Of a DNA stretch of 64,000 nucleotides, positions 30,907 to 40,383 are shown piece after piece. Positions within the stretch are counted from its first letter, which is position 1. Every line of letters starts with the position of its first letter. The notes beneath the pieces were generated by a model. That model saw nothing but the letters and a program-made list of their open reading frames with translations, ran no database searches and had not been told where the DNA came from. The translations under genes were made by a program, and so were the position numbers. Source of the stretch: Falsiroseomonas tokyonensis (lineage in GTDB: Bacteria; Pseudomonadota; Alphaproteobacteria; Acetobacterales; Acetobacteraceae); NCBI RefSeq assembly GCF_019024325.1, contig NZ_JAFNJS010000005.1, positions 1 to 64,000 on the forward strand, given 5' to 3'.

Positions 30907-32760
30907 TCAGGTCCGCTCCAGCTCGTCAGGCGCGCCCTGGCCGAGCGCGGCCGCCGCCTCTTCGTTCAGCGCGCGGCCGCCTCGAATCGGTGTCGTGAGG
31001 GGCGCCGGCTCAGGCGTGGTCGTGTTGCCGCGGAAGAGCGTCTTGCCCGCCTCGATGCCGCCCGTGATCTGCATGTCGAGCCGCAAGCCGTCGCGGCGGC
31101 GGACGTCGCCCATCGTCTCGGCGGCCTCCTCCTCCGGCACGCCGAGGCCGGTCAGCACCGCCTTTCCGAAAGCGATGGCGGATTCGAAGGTCTCGCGGAT
31201 CTGGTAGTCCACCCCGGCCTCGACCAGGCGGAGGACGTGGCCGCGGTCGAAGGCACGCACGTAGAGCTTGGCCAGCGGGAACTCCGCCTTGCAGAGTTCG
31301 ACGATGCGGTCTGCCACCTCCGGCTTGTCGACGCAGACCAGGATCGCCTCGGCCTCGCCGGCCCCCGAGGCGCGGAGCACGTCGAGCCGGGTGCCGTCGC
31401 CGTAATAGACCTTGAAGCCGAAGGTGGCGGCGGCCTTAATCATCTCGACGTCGGTCTCGATCAGGGAGACGTCGATGCGGTGCGCCAGCAGCGGTTGGCT
31501 GACCACCTGCGCGAAGCGGCCGAAGCCGATGACGAGGACCCGCCCCCTCAGCCCCTGCGCCTGCTCGATCCCGTCGAGCGAAACCTCCTCGCGCGGCATC
31601 AGCCGATCGGCGGCGATCACGACGAGCGGCGTCAGCGCCATGGAGAGGATCACGATCGCGGTCATCGCGGCCGAGATCGTGGCGTCGAACACGCCGGCGG
31701 CGAGTGCGGCGCCGTAGAGGACGAAGGCGAACTCGCCGCCCTGGGCGAAGGTCGTCGCGCGATGGATGGCCTCGCGATTCTCCGCGCCGAAAAGGCGCGC
31801 CACGCCGTAGATCCCGGCGGCCTTCACCACCATGAAGGCGAGCACGCCCCCCAGTACCAGCGGCCAAGCGCCCCAGACGACGTTGAGGTTGAGCGACATG
31901 CCGACGCTCAGGAAGAACAGCCCCAGCAGGATGCCGCGGAAGGGCTCGATATCGGCCTCGAGCTGGTGCCGGAAAGTCGATTCCGAGAGCAGGACGCCGG
32001 CGAGGAAGGCGCCCATCGCCATGGACAGGCCGCCCCATTGCATGAAGAGCGCGGCGCCGAGCACCACGAGCAGCGCGGCCGCCGTCATCACCTCCCGCGC
32101 GCCCGATTTGGCGAGCAGGCGGAACATGGGGTCGAGCAGCCAGCGCCCGGCCGCGACCACGGCGCCGATCGCGGCGAGGCCGAGCAGGACCGGGAGCCAG
32201 GCCGGCCGCCCGTCATCCGCGACCGTGCCGGTGAAGGAGGCCAGAAGTGCCACCAGCGCCAGCAGCGGCACGATGGCGAGGTCCTCAAGCAGCAGGATGG
32301 AGACGCTGCGCTGCCCGGCGGGCGTCGCCGTCTCCCCACGCTCGTCCATCATCTGCATGATGACCGCGGTGGAGGAGAGCACGAAGCCGAAGGCCGCGAT
32401 GACGGCTACCGGCAGGGGCAGGCCGAGCATCATGCCGACCCCTGTTAGCAGGGCCGCGCAGGTCAGCACCTGCGCCGCACCAAGGCCGAAGATGGCGCCG
32501 CGCAACGCCCAGAGCTTGGCGGGCCGCATCTCCAGGCCGATCAGGAAGAGGAAGAGCACCACGCCGAGTTCGGCGATGTGCAGCGCCGCCTCCGGGTCCG
32601 AGAGCACGCCGAGGCCGAAGGGGCCGACCGCGACGCCGGCCGTCAGATAGCCGAGCACCGAGCCCAGCCCTGCCTTGCGAAACAGCGGCACCGCCGCGAC
32701 GCCCGCCGCCAGGAGTGCTACCGCCGGTCCCAACGCTACACCGCCCGCCTCTGCCGCCAT
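30907..32760 (-). CDS. CPA2-family cation/proton antiporter (KefB/KefC type)
   Basis: 617 residues. Residues ~1-385 hold about 12 membrane segments with the Na/H exchanger pattern (VLFLFLIGLEMRP, FGFVLSSTAVIMQMM, LLLEDLAIVPLLAL, FAQGGEFAFVLYGA). Residues ~405-525 form a TrkA-N/RCK domain (VLVIGFGRFAQVVSQPLL, IETDVEMI, VYYGDGTRLDVL). This is the build of potassium-efflux antiporters KefB/KefC; glutathione control cannot be judged. A ~70-residue tail follows. Monocistronic. Confidence 0.9.
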   Translation of the reverse strand: MAAEAGGVALGPAVALLAAGVAAVPLFRKAGLGSVLGYLTAGVAVGPFGLGVLSDPEAALHIAELGVVLFLFLIGLEMRPAKLWALRGAIFGLGAAQVLTCAALLTGVGMMLGLPLPVAVIAAFGFVLSSTAVIMQMMDERGETATPAGQRSVSILLLEDLAIVPLLALVALLASFTGTVADDGRPAWLPVLLGLAAIGAVVAAGRWLLDPMFRLLAKSGAREVMTAAALLVVLGAALFMQWGGLSMAMGAFLAGVLLSESTFRHQLEADIEPFRGILLGLFFLSVGMSLNLNVVWGAWPLVLGGVLAFMVVKAAGIYGVARLFGAENREAIHRATTFAQGGEFAFVLYGAALAAGVFDATISAAMTAIVILSMALTPLVVIAADRLMPREEVSLDGIEQAQGLRGRVLVIGFGRFAQVVSQPLLAHRIDVSLIETDVEMIKAAATFGFKVYYGDGTRLDVLRASGAGEAEAILVCVDKPEVADRIVELCKAEFPLAKLYVRAFDRGHVLRLVEAGVDYQIRETFESAIAFGKAVLTGLGVPEEEAAETMGDVRRRDGLRLDMQITGGIEAGKTLFRGNTTTPEPAPLTTPIRGGRALNEEAAAALGQGAPDELERT

Positions 32761-32908
32761 GGAATGCCTCGCTGTTTGTGCCTGTTGGGCAGCGAACGAA
32801 CCGAGGCCTGCTTAACCCAGAACCACCTGCGATGCAGCAATATGCGTCCCGTTGTCTCCGGAGGTTCATCCTGGAACTGTCGGCCACGCCGGACGGGTGC
32901 GCGGTCGG

Positions 32909-33724
32909 TCAGCGGTGCCGAGGATCGCCTGATTCGCCCCGAGGCCGCGCCGCGCGGCGCAGGATGACCCAGGCGGGCGCATGGTCGCTCGCCCCCTCGG
33001 CGCCGCGCACGTCTCGGTCCACGCCCGCCTGCTTCAGCCGCGGGGCGAGGTGTGGGCTCAGCAGGATATGGTCCAGCCGCAGCCCCCCATCGCGCGCCCA
33101 GCGGTCCCGCTTGTAGTCCCAGAAGGTGTAGAGACGGGCGTCGGGATGCAGGCTGCGCAGCGCATCGGTCCAGCCCTGCGCCAGCAGCGCCGCATAGGCC
33201 GCGCGCACCTCCGGCTGCAGCAGCGCGTCCTTCGTCCAGGATTTCGTGGGATAGATGTCGTCATCGGTCGGCACCACGTTGAAGTCGCCCGCCAGCACGG
33301 CCGGCACGCCAGCCTGCAGCAGGCCCGCCGCATGCGCGTTCAGCCGCTGGAACCAGGCGAGCTTGGCGTCGAATTTCGGCCCCGGCTGTGGATTGCCGTT
33401 GGGCAGGTAGAGGCAGCCGATCAGCACGCCCTTCACCGCGGCCTCGATATAGCGCGCGGCCTTGTCGCCATCGTCGCCGGGCAGGCTGCGGCGGGTGCAG
33501 ATGGGCGCCGCGCCGCGCGCCAGGATCGCCACGCCGTTCCAGCTCCGCTCGCCCTGCCAGACGGAATGGTAGCCGGCCTCGCGCAGCGCCTTGGCCGGAA
33601 ACTGCGCCTGCGCCGCCTTCAGTTCCTGCAGGCAGACCACATCCGGCGCAGCCTCGGCCAGCCAGGCCAGAAGATTGGGCAGGCGGCGGTTGACGTTGTT
33701 GATGTTGAAGGTCGCGATCTTCAT
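32909..33724 (-). CDS. xth: exodeoxyribonuclease III (AP endonuclease)
   Basis: 271 residues. The endonuclease/exonuclease/phosphatase fold is clear: FNINNVNRRL, CLQELK (metal-binding Glu), WNGVAIL, GDFNVVPTDDDIY, YTFWDY, RLDHILLSP and the catalytic GASDHAPAWV at the end. It repairs abasic sites and trims 3' ends. The ~20-residue Arg-rich tail after the last motif is an extension. It lies divergent from topoisomerase IB. Confidence 0.92.
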   Translation of the reverse strand: MKIATFNINNVNRRLPNLLAWLAEAAPDVVCLQELKAAQAQFPAKALREAGYHSVWQGERSWNGVAILARGAAPICTRRSLPGDDGDKAARYIEAAVKGVLIGCLYLPNGNPQPGPKFDAKLAWFQRLNAHAAGLLQAGVPAVLAGDFNVVPTDDDIYPTKSWTKDALLQPEVRAAYAALLAQGWTDALRSLHPDARLYTFWDYKRDRWARDGGLRLDHILLSPHLAPRLKQAGVDRDVRGAEGASDHAPAWVILRRAARPRGESGDPRHR

Positions 33725-33829
33725 GCCGAGGCAACGCGGCGCGCCGCTTTTCGTGCCCGCCGGCCCTGCAACCGCCCGCAGCGCCGCGGGTTAGGCGCTG
33801 CATCGCTCGGGGGAGGAGGCCCAGCGCCC

Positions 33830-34924
33830 ATGCCCCTGGATGGCGAAGACGAGGCTGTCGCCCCGATCATCGACCCGCGCGAGGCCGCGGAAGAGGCCGG
33901 CCTGCGCTATGTCTCCGACGAGACCCCCGGAATCACCCGCCGCCGCGCCGGCAAGGGCTTTTCCTATCGCCTGCCGAAGGGCGGCGCGCTGAAGGACACC
34001 GCGACGCTCGGCCGCATCCGGTCGCTGGCGGTGCCGCCGGCCTGGACCCAGGTATGGATCTGCCCCAGCGCCAATGGCCATATCCAGGCCACGGGGCGCG
34101 ACCAGAAGGGCCGCAAGCAGTACCGCTACCATGCGCGATGGCGGGAGGTGCGGGACGCCGCGAAGTACGACCGCATGGTGGACTTCGCCCGGGCGCTGCC
34201 GGCACTGCGCGCACGCGTCGATGCCGATATGCGACGCCCCGGCCTGGCGCGGGAGAAGGTGCTGGCCACGGTGGTGCATCTGCTGGAGACCACGCTGATC
34301 CGCGTCGGCAATGACGACTACGCGAAGCAGAACCAGAGCTACGGCCTGACCACGCTGGAGAGCCGCCATGTCGCCGTCACCGGCAGCGAACTACGCTTCG
34401 CCTTCACGGGGAAAAGCGGCAAGAGCTGGAACCTGCGGATCAGCGACCGCCGCGTGGCGCGCATCGTCCGCGCCTGCCAGGACCTGCCGGGGCAGGAGCT
34501 GTTCCAGTATCGCGATGCGGATGGCGCGCTGCACGATGTCAGCTCCTCCGACGTCAACGACTATCTGCGGGAGATTTCGGGGCGCGAGGTGACGGCGAAG
34601 GATTTTCGGACATGGGCCGGCACGGTGCTGGCCGCGCTGGCCCTGAAGGAGTACGAGCGCGTCGACAGCCAGGCCGCCGCCAAGCGCAATGTGCGCCAGG
34701 CGATCGAGCGGGTGGCGGCGCGGCTCGGCAATACGCCGACCATCTGCCGCAAATGCTACGTCCACCCCACCATCCTTGACAGCTACCTGGGCGGCACCCT
34801 GGCGCTGGAGGTGGAGGCAGAGGCCAAGGCCGAGCTGCGGGAGGGCATCGACAGCCTGCGACCGGAGGAAGCCGCCGTGCTGGCCCTGCTGCTCGGCCCG
34901 CTGCGCGAGATGGCGGAGGCCTAG
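33830..34924 (+). CDS. DNA topoisomerase IB
   Basis: 364 residues from an ATG preceded by GGAGGAGG. The poxvirus-like type IB signatures are visible: VPPAWTQVWICPSANGHIQATGRDQKGRKQYRYH (N-terminal DNA clamp), LIRVGNDDYAKQNQSYGLTTL, FTGKSGK, KDFRTWAGTVLA and the nucleophilic Tyr in CRKCYVHP (Y310). It relaxes supercoils without ATP. Such eukaryote-like enzymes are scattered in bacteria. It converges, with a 4-bp overlap, with the DUF1501 gene. Confidence 0.93.
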   Translation: MPLDGEDEAVAPIIDPREAAEEAGLRYVSDETPGITRRRAGKGFSYRLPKGGALKDTATLGRIRSLAVPPAWTQVWICPSANGHIQATGRDQKGRKQYRYHARWREVRDAAKYDRMVDFARALPALRARVDADMRRPGLAREKVLATVVHLLETTLIRVGNDDYAKQNQSYGLTTLESRHVAVTGSELRFAFTGKSGKSWNLRISDRRVARIVRACQDLPGQELFQYRDADGALHDVSSSDVNDYLREISGREVTAKDFRTWAGTVLAALALKEYERVDSQAAAKRNVRQAIERVAARLGNTPTICRKCYVHPTILDSYLGGTLALEVEAEAKAELREGIDSLRPEEAAVLALLLGPLREMAEA

Positions 34925-36138
34925 GCGCGCAGCAGCCCGCCTTCCGCCGCCACATCCTCGCTGCCCGGGAAGGCGGCGGCGACCGCGCCCTCCGACAGGC
35001 GCAGATGGTCGCGCAACAGGGCCTTGGCCAGCGCGCGCAGGTCGCGTGTCGGCTGCAGGTCGCGGTTCTCGAACAGGTTGTCCCGCTTCAGCCCGGGCCA
35101 GTTGGCCAGCACGCGGCCGCCGCGCACGGCGCCACCGGCGAGGAAGGCGGCGCCGCCGGTGCCGTGGTCCGTGCCAAGATTGCCATTGGCGCGCGCCGTG
35201 CGCCCGAATTCGGTGATGGCGAGCACGGCGGTGCGGGACCAGGCCTCGCCCAGCTGGTCGCGCAGCGCCGCGATGCCGCGATCGAGCTGCACCAGAACGG
35301 GATCGATGCGCTGCGCCTGCCCCGCATGGGTGTCCCAGCCGCCGAGCTCCAGCGCCGCCACGCGCGGCCCATCCGGCCGCGCCAGCATCCGCCCGGCCGC
35401 CGCCGCCAGCCGCGTGAAGCCGCCCTGGTTGGCGGGGATGGCCGCGCCCATGGCCAGCGCGCCCATGGCATAGCCACGGCCGCGCATCCCCTCCAACACC
35501 GTGGGGCCGAGCACCGCATCCTCATGCAGCAGTTCCGCCATCCTCGCATAGAGGTCGGGCTCTGGTCGCGTCGGGCGCGGCGGCGCCCACATGCCGACCG
35601 GCGCCTCGCCGCGCATCAGCAGTGGCAGGTCGAGGCCGAGGGCGAGCCCCGTGCGCGCGGGCTGGCCGGCCGATTCCGGAATATGCGTGAGCGCGCGGTT
35701 CAGCCAGCCGGATTCCAGCCGCTGCAGCCCGCCGCCCTCCATCAGGTCCTGGCCATCGAAATGGCTGCGCGTGCGATAGGGGCCGGCCACCGCATGCACC
35801 GGCAGCAGCTCGCCCTGCGCATACATCCCGTGCAGCGCCACCAGCTTCGGATGCAGCCCGAACTGCCCGCCGAGGTCGAGCACGCCGCCCTCCTGCCCCG
35901 GATCCTTCAGCGCCAGCTCGCCGCGCAGCGCGGCATAGTCGGCATCGCCATAGGGCACCACGGCATGCAGCCCATCCATGGCGCCGCGCAGCAGGATGAC
36001 GACCAGGCGCCGGTCCATGATCTGCGCGGCGGGCGCGACGTCGGCGACGGCCAACCGCGCGGGGCCGGCGGCGGCGAGCGCGGTCAGGCCCAGCAGGAAG
36101 CTGCGGCGGCCGAGGCGGGGCAGATGGTTCGCGTTCAT
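34921..36138 (-). CDS. DUF1501 family exported protein
   Basis: 405 residues. A twin-arginine signal (RLGRRSFLLGLTALAAAGPARLAVA) is followed by the sulfatase-like alkaline phosphatase fold of DUF1501: RRLVVILLRGAMDGLHAVVPYGD, FDGQDLMEGGG, and near the end ELGGWDTHAGQ, AITEFGRTARANGNLGTDHGTGGAAFLAGG. Function is unknown; DUF1501 and DUF1800 genes nearly always occur together, as here (4-bp overlap). Probably periplasmic. Confidence 0.9.
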   Translation of the reverse strand: MNANHLPRLGRRSFLLGLTALAAAGPARLAVADVAPAAQIMDRRLVVILLRGAMDGLHAVVPYGDADYAALRGELALKDPGQEGGVLDLGGQFGLHPKLVALHGMYAQGELLPVHAVAGPYRTRSHFDGQDLMEGGGLQRLESGWLNRALTHIPESAGQPARTGLALGLDLPLLMRGEAPVGMWAPPRPTRPEPDLYARMAELLHEDAVLGPTVLEGMRGRGYAMGALAMGAAIPANQGGFTRLAAAAGRMLARPDGPRVAALELGGWDTHAGQAQRIDPVLVQLDRGIAALRDQLGEAWSRTAVLAITEFGRTARANGNLGTDHGTGGAAFLAGGAVRGGRVLANWPGLKRDNLFENRDLQPTRDLRALAKALLRDHLRLSEGAVAAAFPGSEDVAAEGGLLRA

Positions 36139-37442
36139 CGGCGTTGCATCTCCGGGCTGGCGAAGACGAGGGTGATGGCGTCCCGCGCACTGCCGGCACG
36201 GCGCAGCGCCGTGCGGGTTTCCTCCCGCGCCAGCGGGCCGATCGCGGTTTCCAGCACCTGGCGCGGGTCCAGCCGTGCGAAGCGGCCGGCGGTCTCATGG
36301 GCGATGTCGAGGCGCTGCATCATCGGCTCCGGCGCCGCCCAGCCGCTGGCGGTGTCGGGCCAGCCATTCGGCTGCGGCGCGTTCCACAGCGGCTGGCCCA
36401 GCGCGTTCAGCGCCCCGAGCACGGGCGCGGGATCGGTGCCGCCGGCGGCGCGGTGCAGCGCCACCACGTAGTCCAGCGGCGCGCGCAGCTTGGTCAGCGG
36501 CGGGCCCCAGGCCTCCGGCAGCCGCACCAGCGCGCGGGCGGCCTCGCCCAGGTCGCCCTGCGTGTCGCGCAGCACGGATTCGATGCGCGCCACCGTCTCC
36601 GGCTTCGGCGCATCAGCCACGAAATGCCGCACCAGCCGCGTCGCCAGGAAGCGATGCGTGGCGGGATGCGCGGCCAGGTCGCGCAGCGCGGCCTCATAGG
36701 CCTCCGGCCCCTCGGCATAGCGCTTGCCGAGCAGCGTCTTCTCGCCCGGCTCGTGATTGCCGGGGCGGAAGACCGTGGCGAAGGGCGGGCGCATCCGCTC
36801 CACCCCCCAACCTGTCATGATCCGCGCGAATTCCGTGACATCGGCCTGCGTGTAGCCGCCGGCCGGGGAGACGGTGTGCAGTTCCAGAATCTCGCGCGCC
36901 AGATTCTCGTTCAGCCCGCGGCCGCTGCGTCTGCCAAAATTGCTGTTCGGGCCGACCGAGGCGACCTGGTCCAGGTAGTAGAGCATGGCCGGCGACTTCG
37001 ACGCCGCAAGCAGCATGTCCACGAAGCGGCCCATCACATGGGGCCGGATCACCTCGCGCAGAAATCCCGGGAAGCCGGTGGTCACGCCGAAGCCGCCGCG
37101 CTCTGCGACCGTGAAATGGTTCAGCCAGAAATTGGTCAGCCGGTCGTGGAAGGGCGCCGTGCTGGTCAGCAGGTGCCGCATCCAGGCCTGCTGCTCGGCG
37201 CGGAACAGCTGCGTCGGCACGCTGGCCTGGCCCGGTGGCGGCGGGCTCGCGTCATGCGCGATCCAGGCGGTGTAGCCTTCCTCCAGCGAGGCGGGCGCGT
37301 CGCGCCCCTCGGGCGGCGCCAGGGCCGGGCCGGGGCCGCGGGTCTGCTGGTCGAGCCAGGCCACCGGATCATCCGGCAGCGGGGCGTCGGGGCGCGGACC
37401 GGTTCCGAAGCGGACCGCCGCGATCTGGGGGCGTGTGTCCAT
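36135..37442 (-). CDS. DUF1800 family protein
   Basis: 435 residues from the ATG at 37442. Typical DUF1800 blocks appear: RFGTGPRPDAP at the start, LTNFWLNHFTV, LYYLDQVASVGPNSNFGRRSGRGLNENLAREILELHTV, YTQADVTEFARIMTGWGV, HPATHRFLATRLVRHFVAD and W-x-P-PNGWPDTASGW. The partner DUF1501 gene follows directly. The pair is of unknown function, possibly extracellular or periplasmic. A longer frame upstream lacks family similarity. Confidence 0.9.
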   Translation of the reverse strand: MDTRPQIAAVRFGTGPRPDAPLPDDPVAWLDQQTRGPGPALAPPEGRDAPASLEEGYTAWIAHDASPPPPGQASVPTQLFRAEQQAWMRHLLTSTAPFHDRLTNFWLNHFTVAERGGFGVTTGFPGFLREVIRPHVMGRFVDMLLAASKSPAMLYYLDQVASVGPNSNFGRRSGRGLNENLAREILELHTVSPAGGYTQADVTEFARIMTGWGVERMRPPFATVFRPGNHEPGEKTLLGKRYAEGPEAYEAALRDLAAHPATHRFLATRLVRHFVADAPKPETVARIESVLRDTQGDLGEAARALVRLPEAWGPPLTKLRAPLDYVVALHRAAGGTDPAPVLGALNALGQPLWNAPQPNGWPDTASGWAAPEPMMQRLDIAHETAGRFARLDPRQVLETAIGPLAREETRTALRRAGSARDAITLVFASPEMQRR

Positions 37443-37563
37443 GTGGTCAGTGAAGGGTCGAATTGTGGCTGAATCGGCGCAGCGCGGTTTACGCTTACGT
37501 GAGGGTTTCCGAACCGCCCGCCGCGCTTCATCCTGGCCCCGCTGCATCAGGGGAGCCCCGCGC

Positions 37564-38166
37564 ATGACCACCGCCCATCGCCTCGCCATCTGGCTGCCCG
37601 CGCTGCTGCTGGCGGGTCCCGCGGCGGCGCATCACCCGATGGGCGGGGAGGTGCCGAGCACCGCCTGGCATGGCTTGGCCTCCGGCCTCGCGCATCCCGT
37701 CATCGGCCCGGACCACCTGGCCTTCCTGCTGGCGGCGGGGCTGGTGGCGGGGCTGGCGCGCTGGGGCGCGCTGCGGCCGCTGTCCTTCGTGCTGGGCTCG
37801 CTGGTGGGGGTCGTCGCAGCCTGGCTCGGCGCCTGGCTGCCGGCGGTGGAATGGCTGGTGGCGGCGACGCTGCTGATGGCCGGCGTGCTGCTGATCGCAG
37901 GACCCGTCCGGTCGGCGGGCTGGGCGGCGCTGCTGCCGGTCGCGGGCCTGCTGCATGGCCAGGCCTATGCGAAGGCGATGATCGGCGCGGAGGCGACGCC
38001 GGTGCTCGCCTATCTGCTGGGCCTCGCCCTGGTGCAGGCGCTCATCGTGCTGGCGGTGGCCGCGCTGGTGCGGCGGACGGCGGAACTGCCCCGGGCGATG
38101 GTCGCGCGCTTCGCGGGCTGCGCCCTGCTGGCGGTCGGCCTGCTGGGCCTTTTCGCCCAGGCCTGA
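37564..38166 (+). CDS. hupE: HupE/UreJ family membrane protein (metal transport)
   Basis: 200 residues. A signal-like first segment ends in AHHPMGG, then AHPVIGPDHLAFLLAAGLVAG gives the histidine motif of the HupE/UreJ family, followed by about five more membrane segments and LLHGQAYAKAMIGAE. Family members move nickel or cobalt. No hydrogenase or urease gene lies in the window, so the metal role is open. Divergent from DUF1800. Confidence 0.87.
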   Translation: MTTAHRLAIWLPALLLAGPAAAHHPMGGEVPSTAWHGLASGLAHPVIGPDHLAFLLAAGLVAGLARWGALRPLSFVLGSLVGVVAAWLGAWLPAVEWLVAATLLMAGVLLIAGPVRSAGWAALLPVAGLLHGQAYAKAMIGAEATPVLAYLLGLALVQALIVLAVAALVRRTAELPRAMVARFAGCALLAVGLLGLFAQA

Positions 38167-38376
38167 GCGGTGGCCCTCCGCGCCCGCCGGCCGAGGCGGT
38201 GCGGAACCGGCGGCCCGTCCTTGCGCTGAGTGCATGGCATCCAGGCCCCGTTCGATGCGGATGGGAACGCCCGCCTCCCGCGCGGAGAGCGCGGCGTGCG
38301 GCCGCCGCGCCCTGGCCCTGCCACTGGCACCCCGCCCGCCGGACCCCGGTCCGGCCGTGGCAAGCTGAGGACTTCC

Positions 38377-38973
38377 ATGATCCGCATCCTGGCTTCGACA
38401 ACCGCGCTCGCGCTCCTCGCCCTGCCTGCCATGGCGCAGCCGACGAATATGCAGCCGACGCGCGATGTCAGCGTCACCTATCGGATGAATTCACCGCCCG
38501 GTGCGGGCGGCGGCGCGGCCGCGCCGCAGGAATTGCGGATGGCCTTCTCCGCCAGCACGGGGCGCCAGCGCGTCGATCCGCCGGGCGGCATGGGCTGGAT
38601 GCTGATCGACCGGCGCGCCAATACGGCGGTGATGGTGATGGATGCGCAGCGCGCCATCATGGCCATGCCGCCCGCGACGGTGGCCGCGATGACCCAGGGC
38701 GTGCCGGCCGGCGCCAGCTTCACGCGCCAGGGCACGGCGACCGTCGCAGGCACGACCTGCACCGAATGGAACATGACCGCCCCGCAGGGCAGCGGCACCT
38801 CCTGCATCACCGAGGATGGTGTGCTGCTGCGCGCCAGCGCGACGCCCCCGGGCGGCACAGCCACCATGGTGATGGAGGCCACGCAGGTCACCTATGGTCC
38901 GGTGGATGCGGCGCGGCTGACCGTGCCGGAGGGCTATAGCACCATGCAGATGCCCACCGCCCCGTCCCGCTGA
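38377..38973 (+). CDS. exported hypothetical protein (DUF4412-like)
   Basis: 198 residues. A short signal peptide (MIRILASTTALALLALPAMA) precedes a Met-rich, beta-rich domain (VSVTYRMNSP, MGWMLIDRRANTAVMVMDAQRAIMAM, CTEWNMTAPQGSGTSCITEDGVLLRA). The layout, with a tracked 'material' strand and a Cys pair, resembles DUF4412 periplasmic proteins. A role is not known. Confidence 0.65.
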   Translation: MIRILASTTALALLALPAMAQPTNMQPTRDVSVTYRMNSPPGAGGGAAAPQELRMAFSASTGRQRVDPPGGMGWMLIDRRANTAVMVMDAQRAIMAMPPATVAAMTQGVPAGASFTRQGTATVAGTTCTEWNMTAPQGSGTSCITEDGVLLRASATPPGGTATMVMEATQVTYGPVDAARLTVPEGYSTMQMPTAPSR

Positions 38974-39030
38974 GCGCCGGGGCAGGGGTGCCCGGGCATC
39001 CCTGCCTCGCCCTTTCCTGGGCGGCCAGCC

Positions 39031-39294
39031 TCAGCCGCCGCTCATCGCCGTCATCACCAGCAGCTCCGCCCCCGGGCGCAGCGGCGTGGTGAGGTTGGCC
39101 AGCTCGCCATCGACGAAGACCTTCAGGTGGCGGCGGATGGCTGGCGTGGAATCGCAGATCCGGTCGCGCATGCCGGGCCAGCGCTGGTCCAGCGCCGCGA
39201 TCGCCTGCGCCACGCTGGCCGCATCCATCTCCACCTGCCGCGGCGCGCCAGGAAACAGGCGCACCAGGGAGGCCGGCAGAAGCACCTGCACCAT
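39031..39294 (-). CDS. MoaD/ThiS-like ubiquitin-fold protein
   Basis: 87 residues. It begins with a beta-hairpin (VQVLLPASLVRLF), has a central helix (SVAQAIAALDQRWPGMRDRI), then FVDGELANLTTPLRPGAELLVMTAMSGG, ending in the diglycine expected of sulfur-carrier MoaD/ThiS proteins. No moaE, thiG or activating enzyme is nearby. It overlaps nothing but lies 3 bp after the beta-propeller gene, so the two are co-transcribed. Confidence 0.85.
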   Translation of the reverse strand: MVQVLLPASLVRLFPGAPRQVEMDAASVAQAIAALDQRWPGMRDRICDSTPAIRRHLKVFVDGELANLTTPLRPGAELLVMTAMSGG

Positions 39295-39297
39295 CTC

Positions 39298-40380
39298 TCA
39301 GCCGTCCAGCACCAGGGTCTCGACCGAGGAGATGGTCGGCAGGTGCCGCGCGATGCAGCGCCAGCTCTCGCCCTCATCCGCGCTGGCATAGAGCTCCCCG
39401 CCGCTGGTGCCGAAATAGACGCCGGCGCGGTCCAGGCTGTCGGTCGCCATGGCCTGGCGCAGCACGCCGAAATAGGCGTCCTGCTGCGGCAGCCCTTCGC
39501 GCAGCGCCTGCCAGGTCGCGCCGCCATCGCGCGTGCGCCAGACGGCGGCGCGCGCCTCCGGCACGAAGCGCCCGGCCTGGTCGCCGTTCAGCGGAAGCAG
39601 GAACAGCGTGGCGGGGTCGCGCGGATGGGTCGCGGCGGGAAAGCCGAAGGAGGAGGGCAGGCCCTGCTCAATGCTGGTCCAGCTGCGGCCGCCATCCTCG
39701 CTGCGATACATGCCGCAATGGTTCTGCTGATACAGCAGGTCCGGCTGTCCCGGCGCCATCACCAGGCAATGCACGCATTGGCCGTGTTCCGGATAGCGCT
39801 GGTCCTCCGGCGCGTAATCCTGCCGCGTGCCGCGATTGCGCGGCGCCCAGCTTTCGCCGCCATCCGCCGTATGGAACACGCCGCCGGTGGAGATCGCCAC
39901 CCAGAATTGCTGCGGGTCCTGCGGATGCGGCAGCAGCCCGTGCAGGATCAGCCCGCCGCCACCAGGCTGCCATTCGGGGCGAGAGGGATGGTCGCGCAGC
40001 CCCTTCAGATGCGCAAAGCTCTGGCCGCCATCCTCGCTGCGGAACAGCCCGGCGGGCTCGACGCCCGCATGCAGCACGCCATGCGCGGCGGCCAGGCTCC
40101 ACACCGCCTTGATCGGCGTCTCGCCAGGTTCGTAGGCCAGGCCCTGGCTGGAATGGGTCCAGCTTTCGCCCAGGTCGTCGGAGCGCCAGACGGCCGGCCC
40201 GAACCATTCATTGCCGCCGCCGGCGAAGATGCGCCGCGTGGCCGGGTCCGCGATGACGTGATGGATCGGCCAGGTGTCGCAGAAGGGCCCGCGCAGCGTC
40301 CACTCGGCGCGGGTGGAATCCGATTCCAGGATGAAGGCGCCCTTCTTGGTGCCGACCAGCAGCAGGATGCGTCGCGCCAT
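39298..40380 (-). CDS. BNR/sialidase-like beta-propeller protein
   Basis: 360 residues with at least five Asp-box motifs (S-x-D-x-G-x-[ST]-W forms: RSDDLGESWTH, RSEDGGQSFAHL, HTADGGESWAPR, RSEDGGRSWTS, RTRDGGATWQAL, ASADEGESWRC), i.e. a photosystem stability factor/VPS10-like propeller. There is no signal peptide and no sialidase catalytic set. These proteins often pair with a small MoaD-like gene, as here. Function unknown. Confidence 0.85.
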   Translation of the reverse strand: MARRILLLVGTKKGAFILESDSTRAEWTLRGPFCDTWPIHHVIADPATRRIFAGGGNEWFGPAVWRSDDLGESWTHSSQGLAYEPGETPIKAVWSLAAAHGVLHAGVEPAGLFRSEDGGQSFAHLKGLRDHPSRPEWQPGGGGLILHGLLPHPQDPQQFWVAISTGGVFHTADGGESWAPRNRGTRQDYAPEDQRYPEHGQCVHCLVMAPGQPDLLYQQNHCGMYRSEDGGRSWTSIEQGLPSSFGFPAATHPRDPATLFLLPLNGDQAGRFVPEARAAVWRTRDGGATWQALREGLPQQDAYFGVLRQAMATDSLDRAGVYFGTSGGELYASADEGESWRCIARHLPTISSVETLVLDG

Positions 40381-40383
40381 GAC

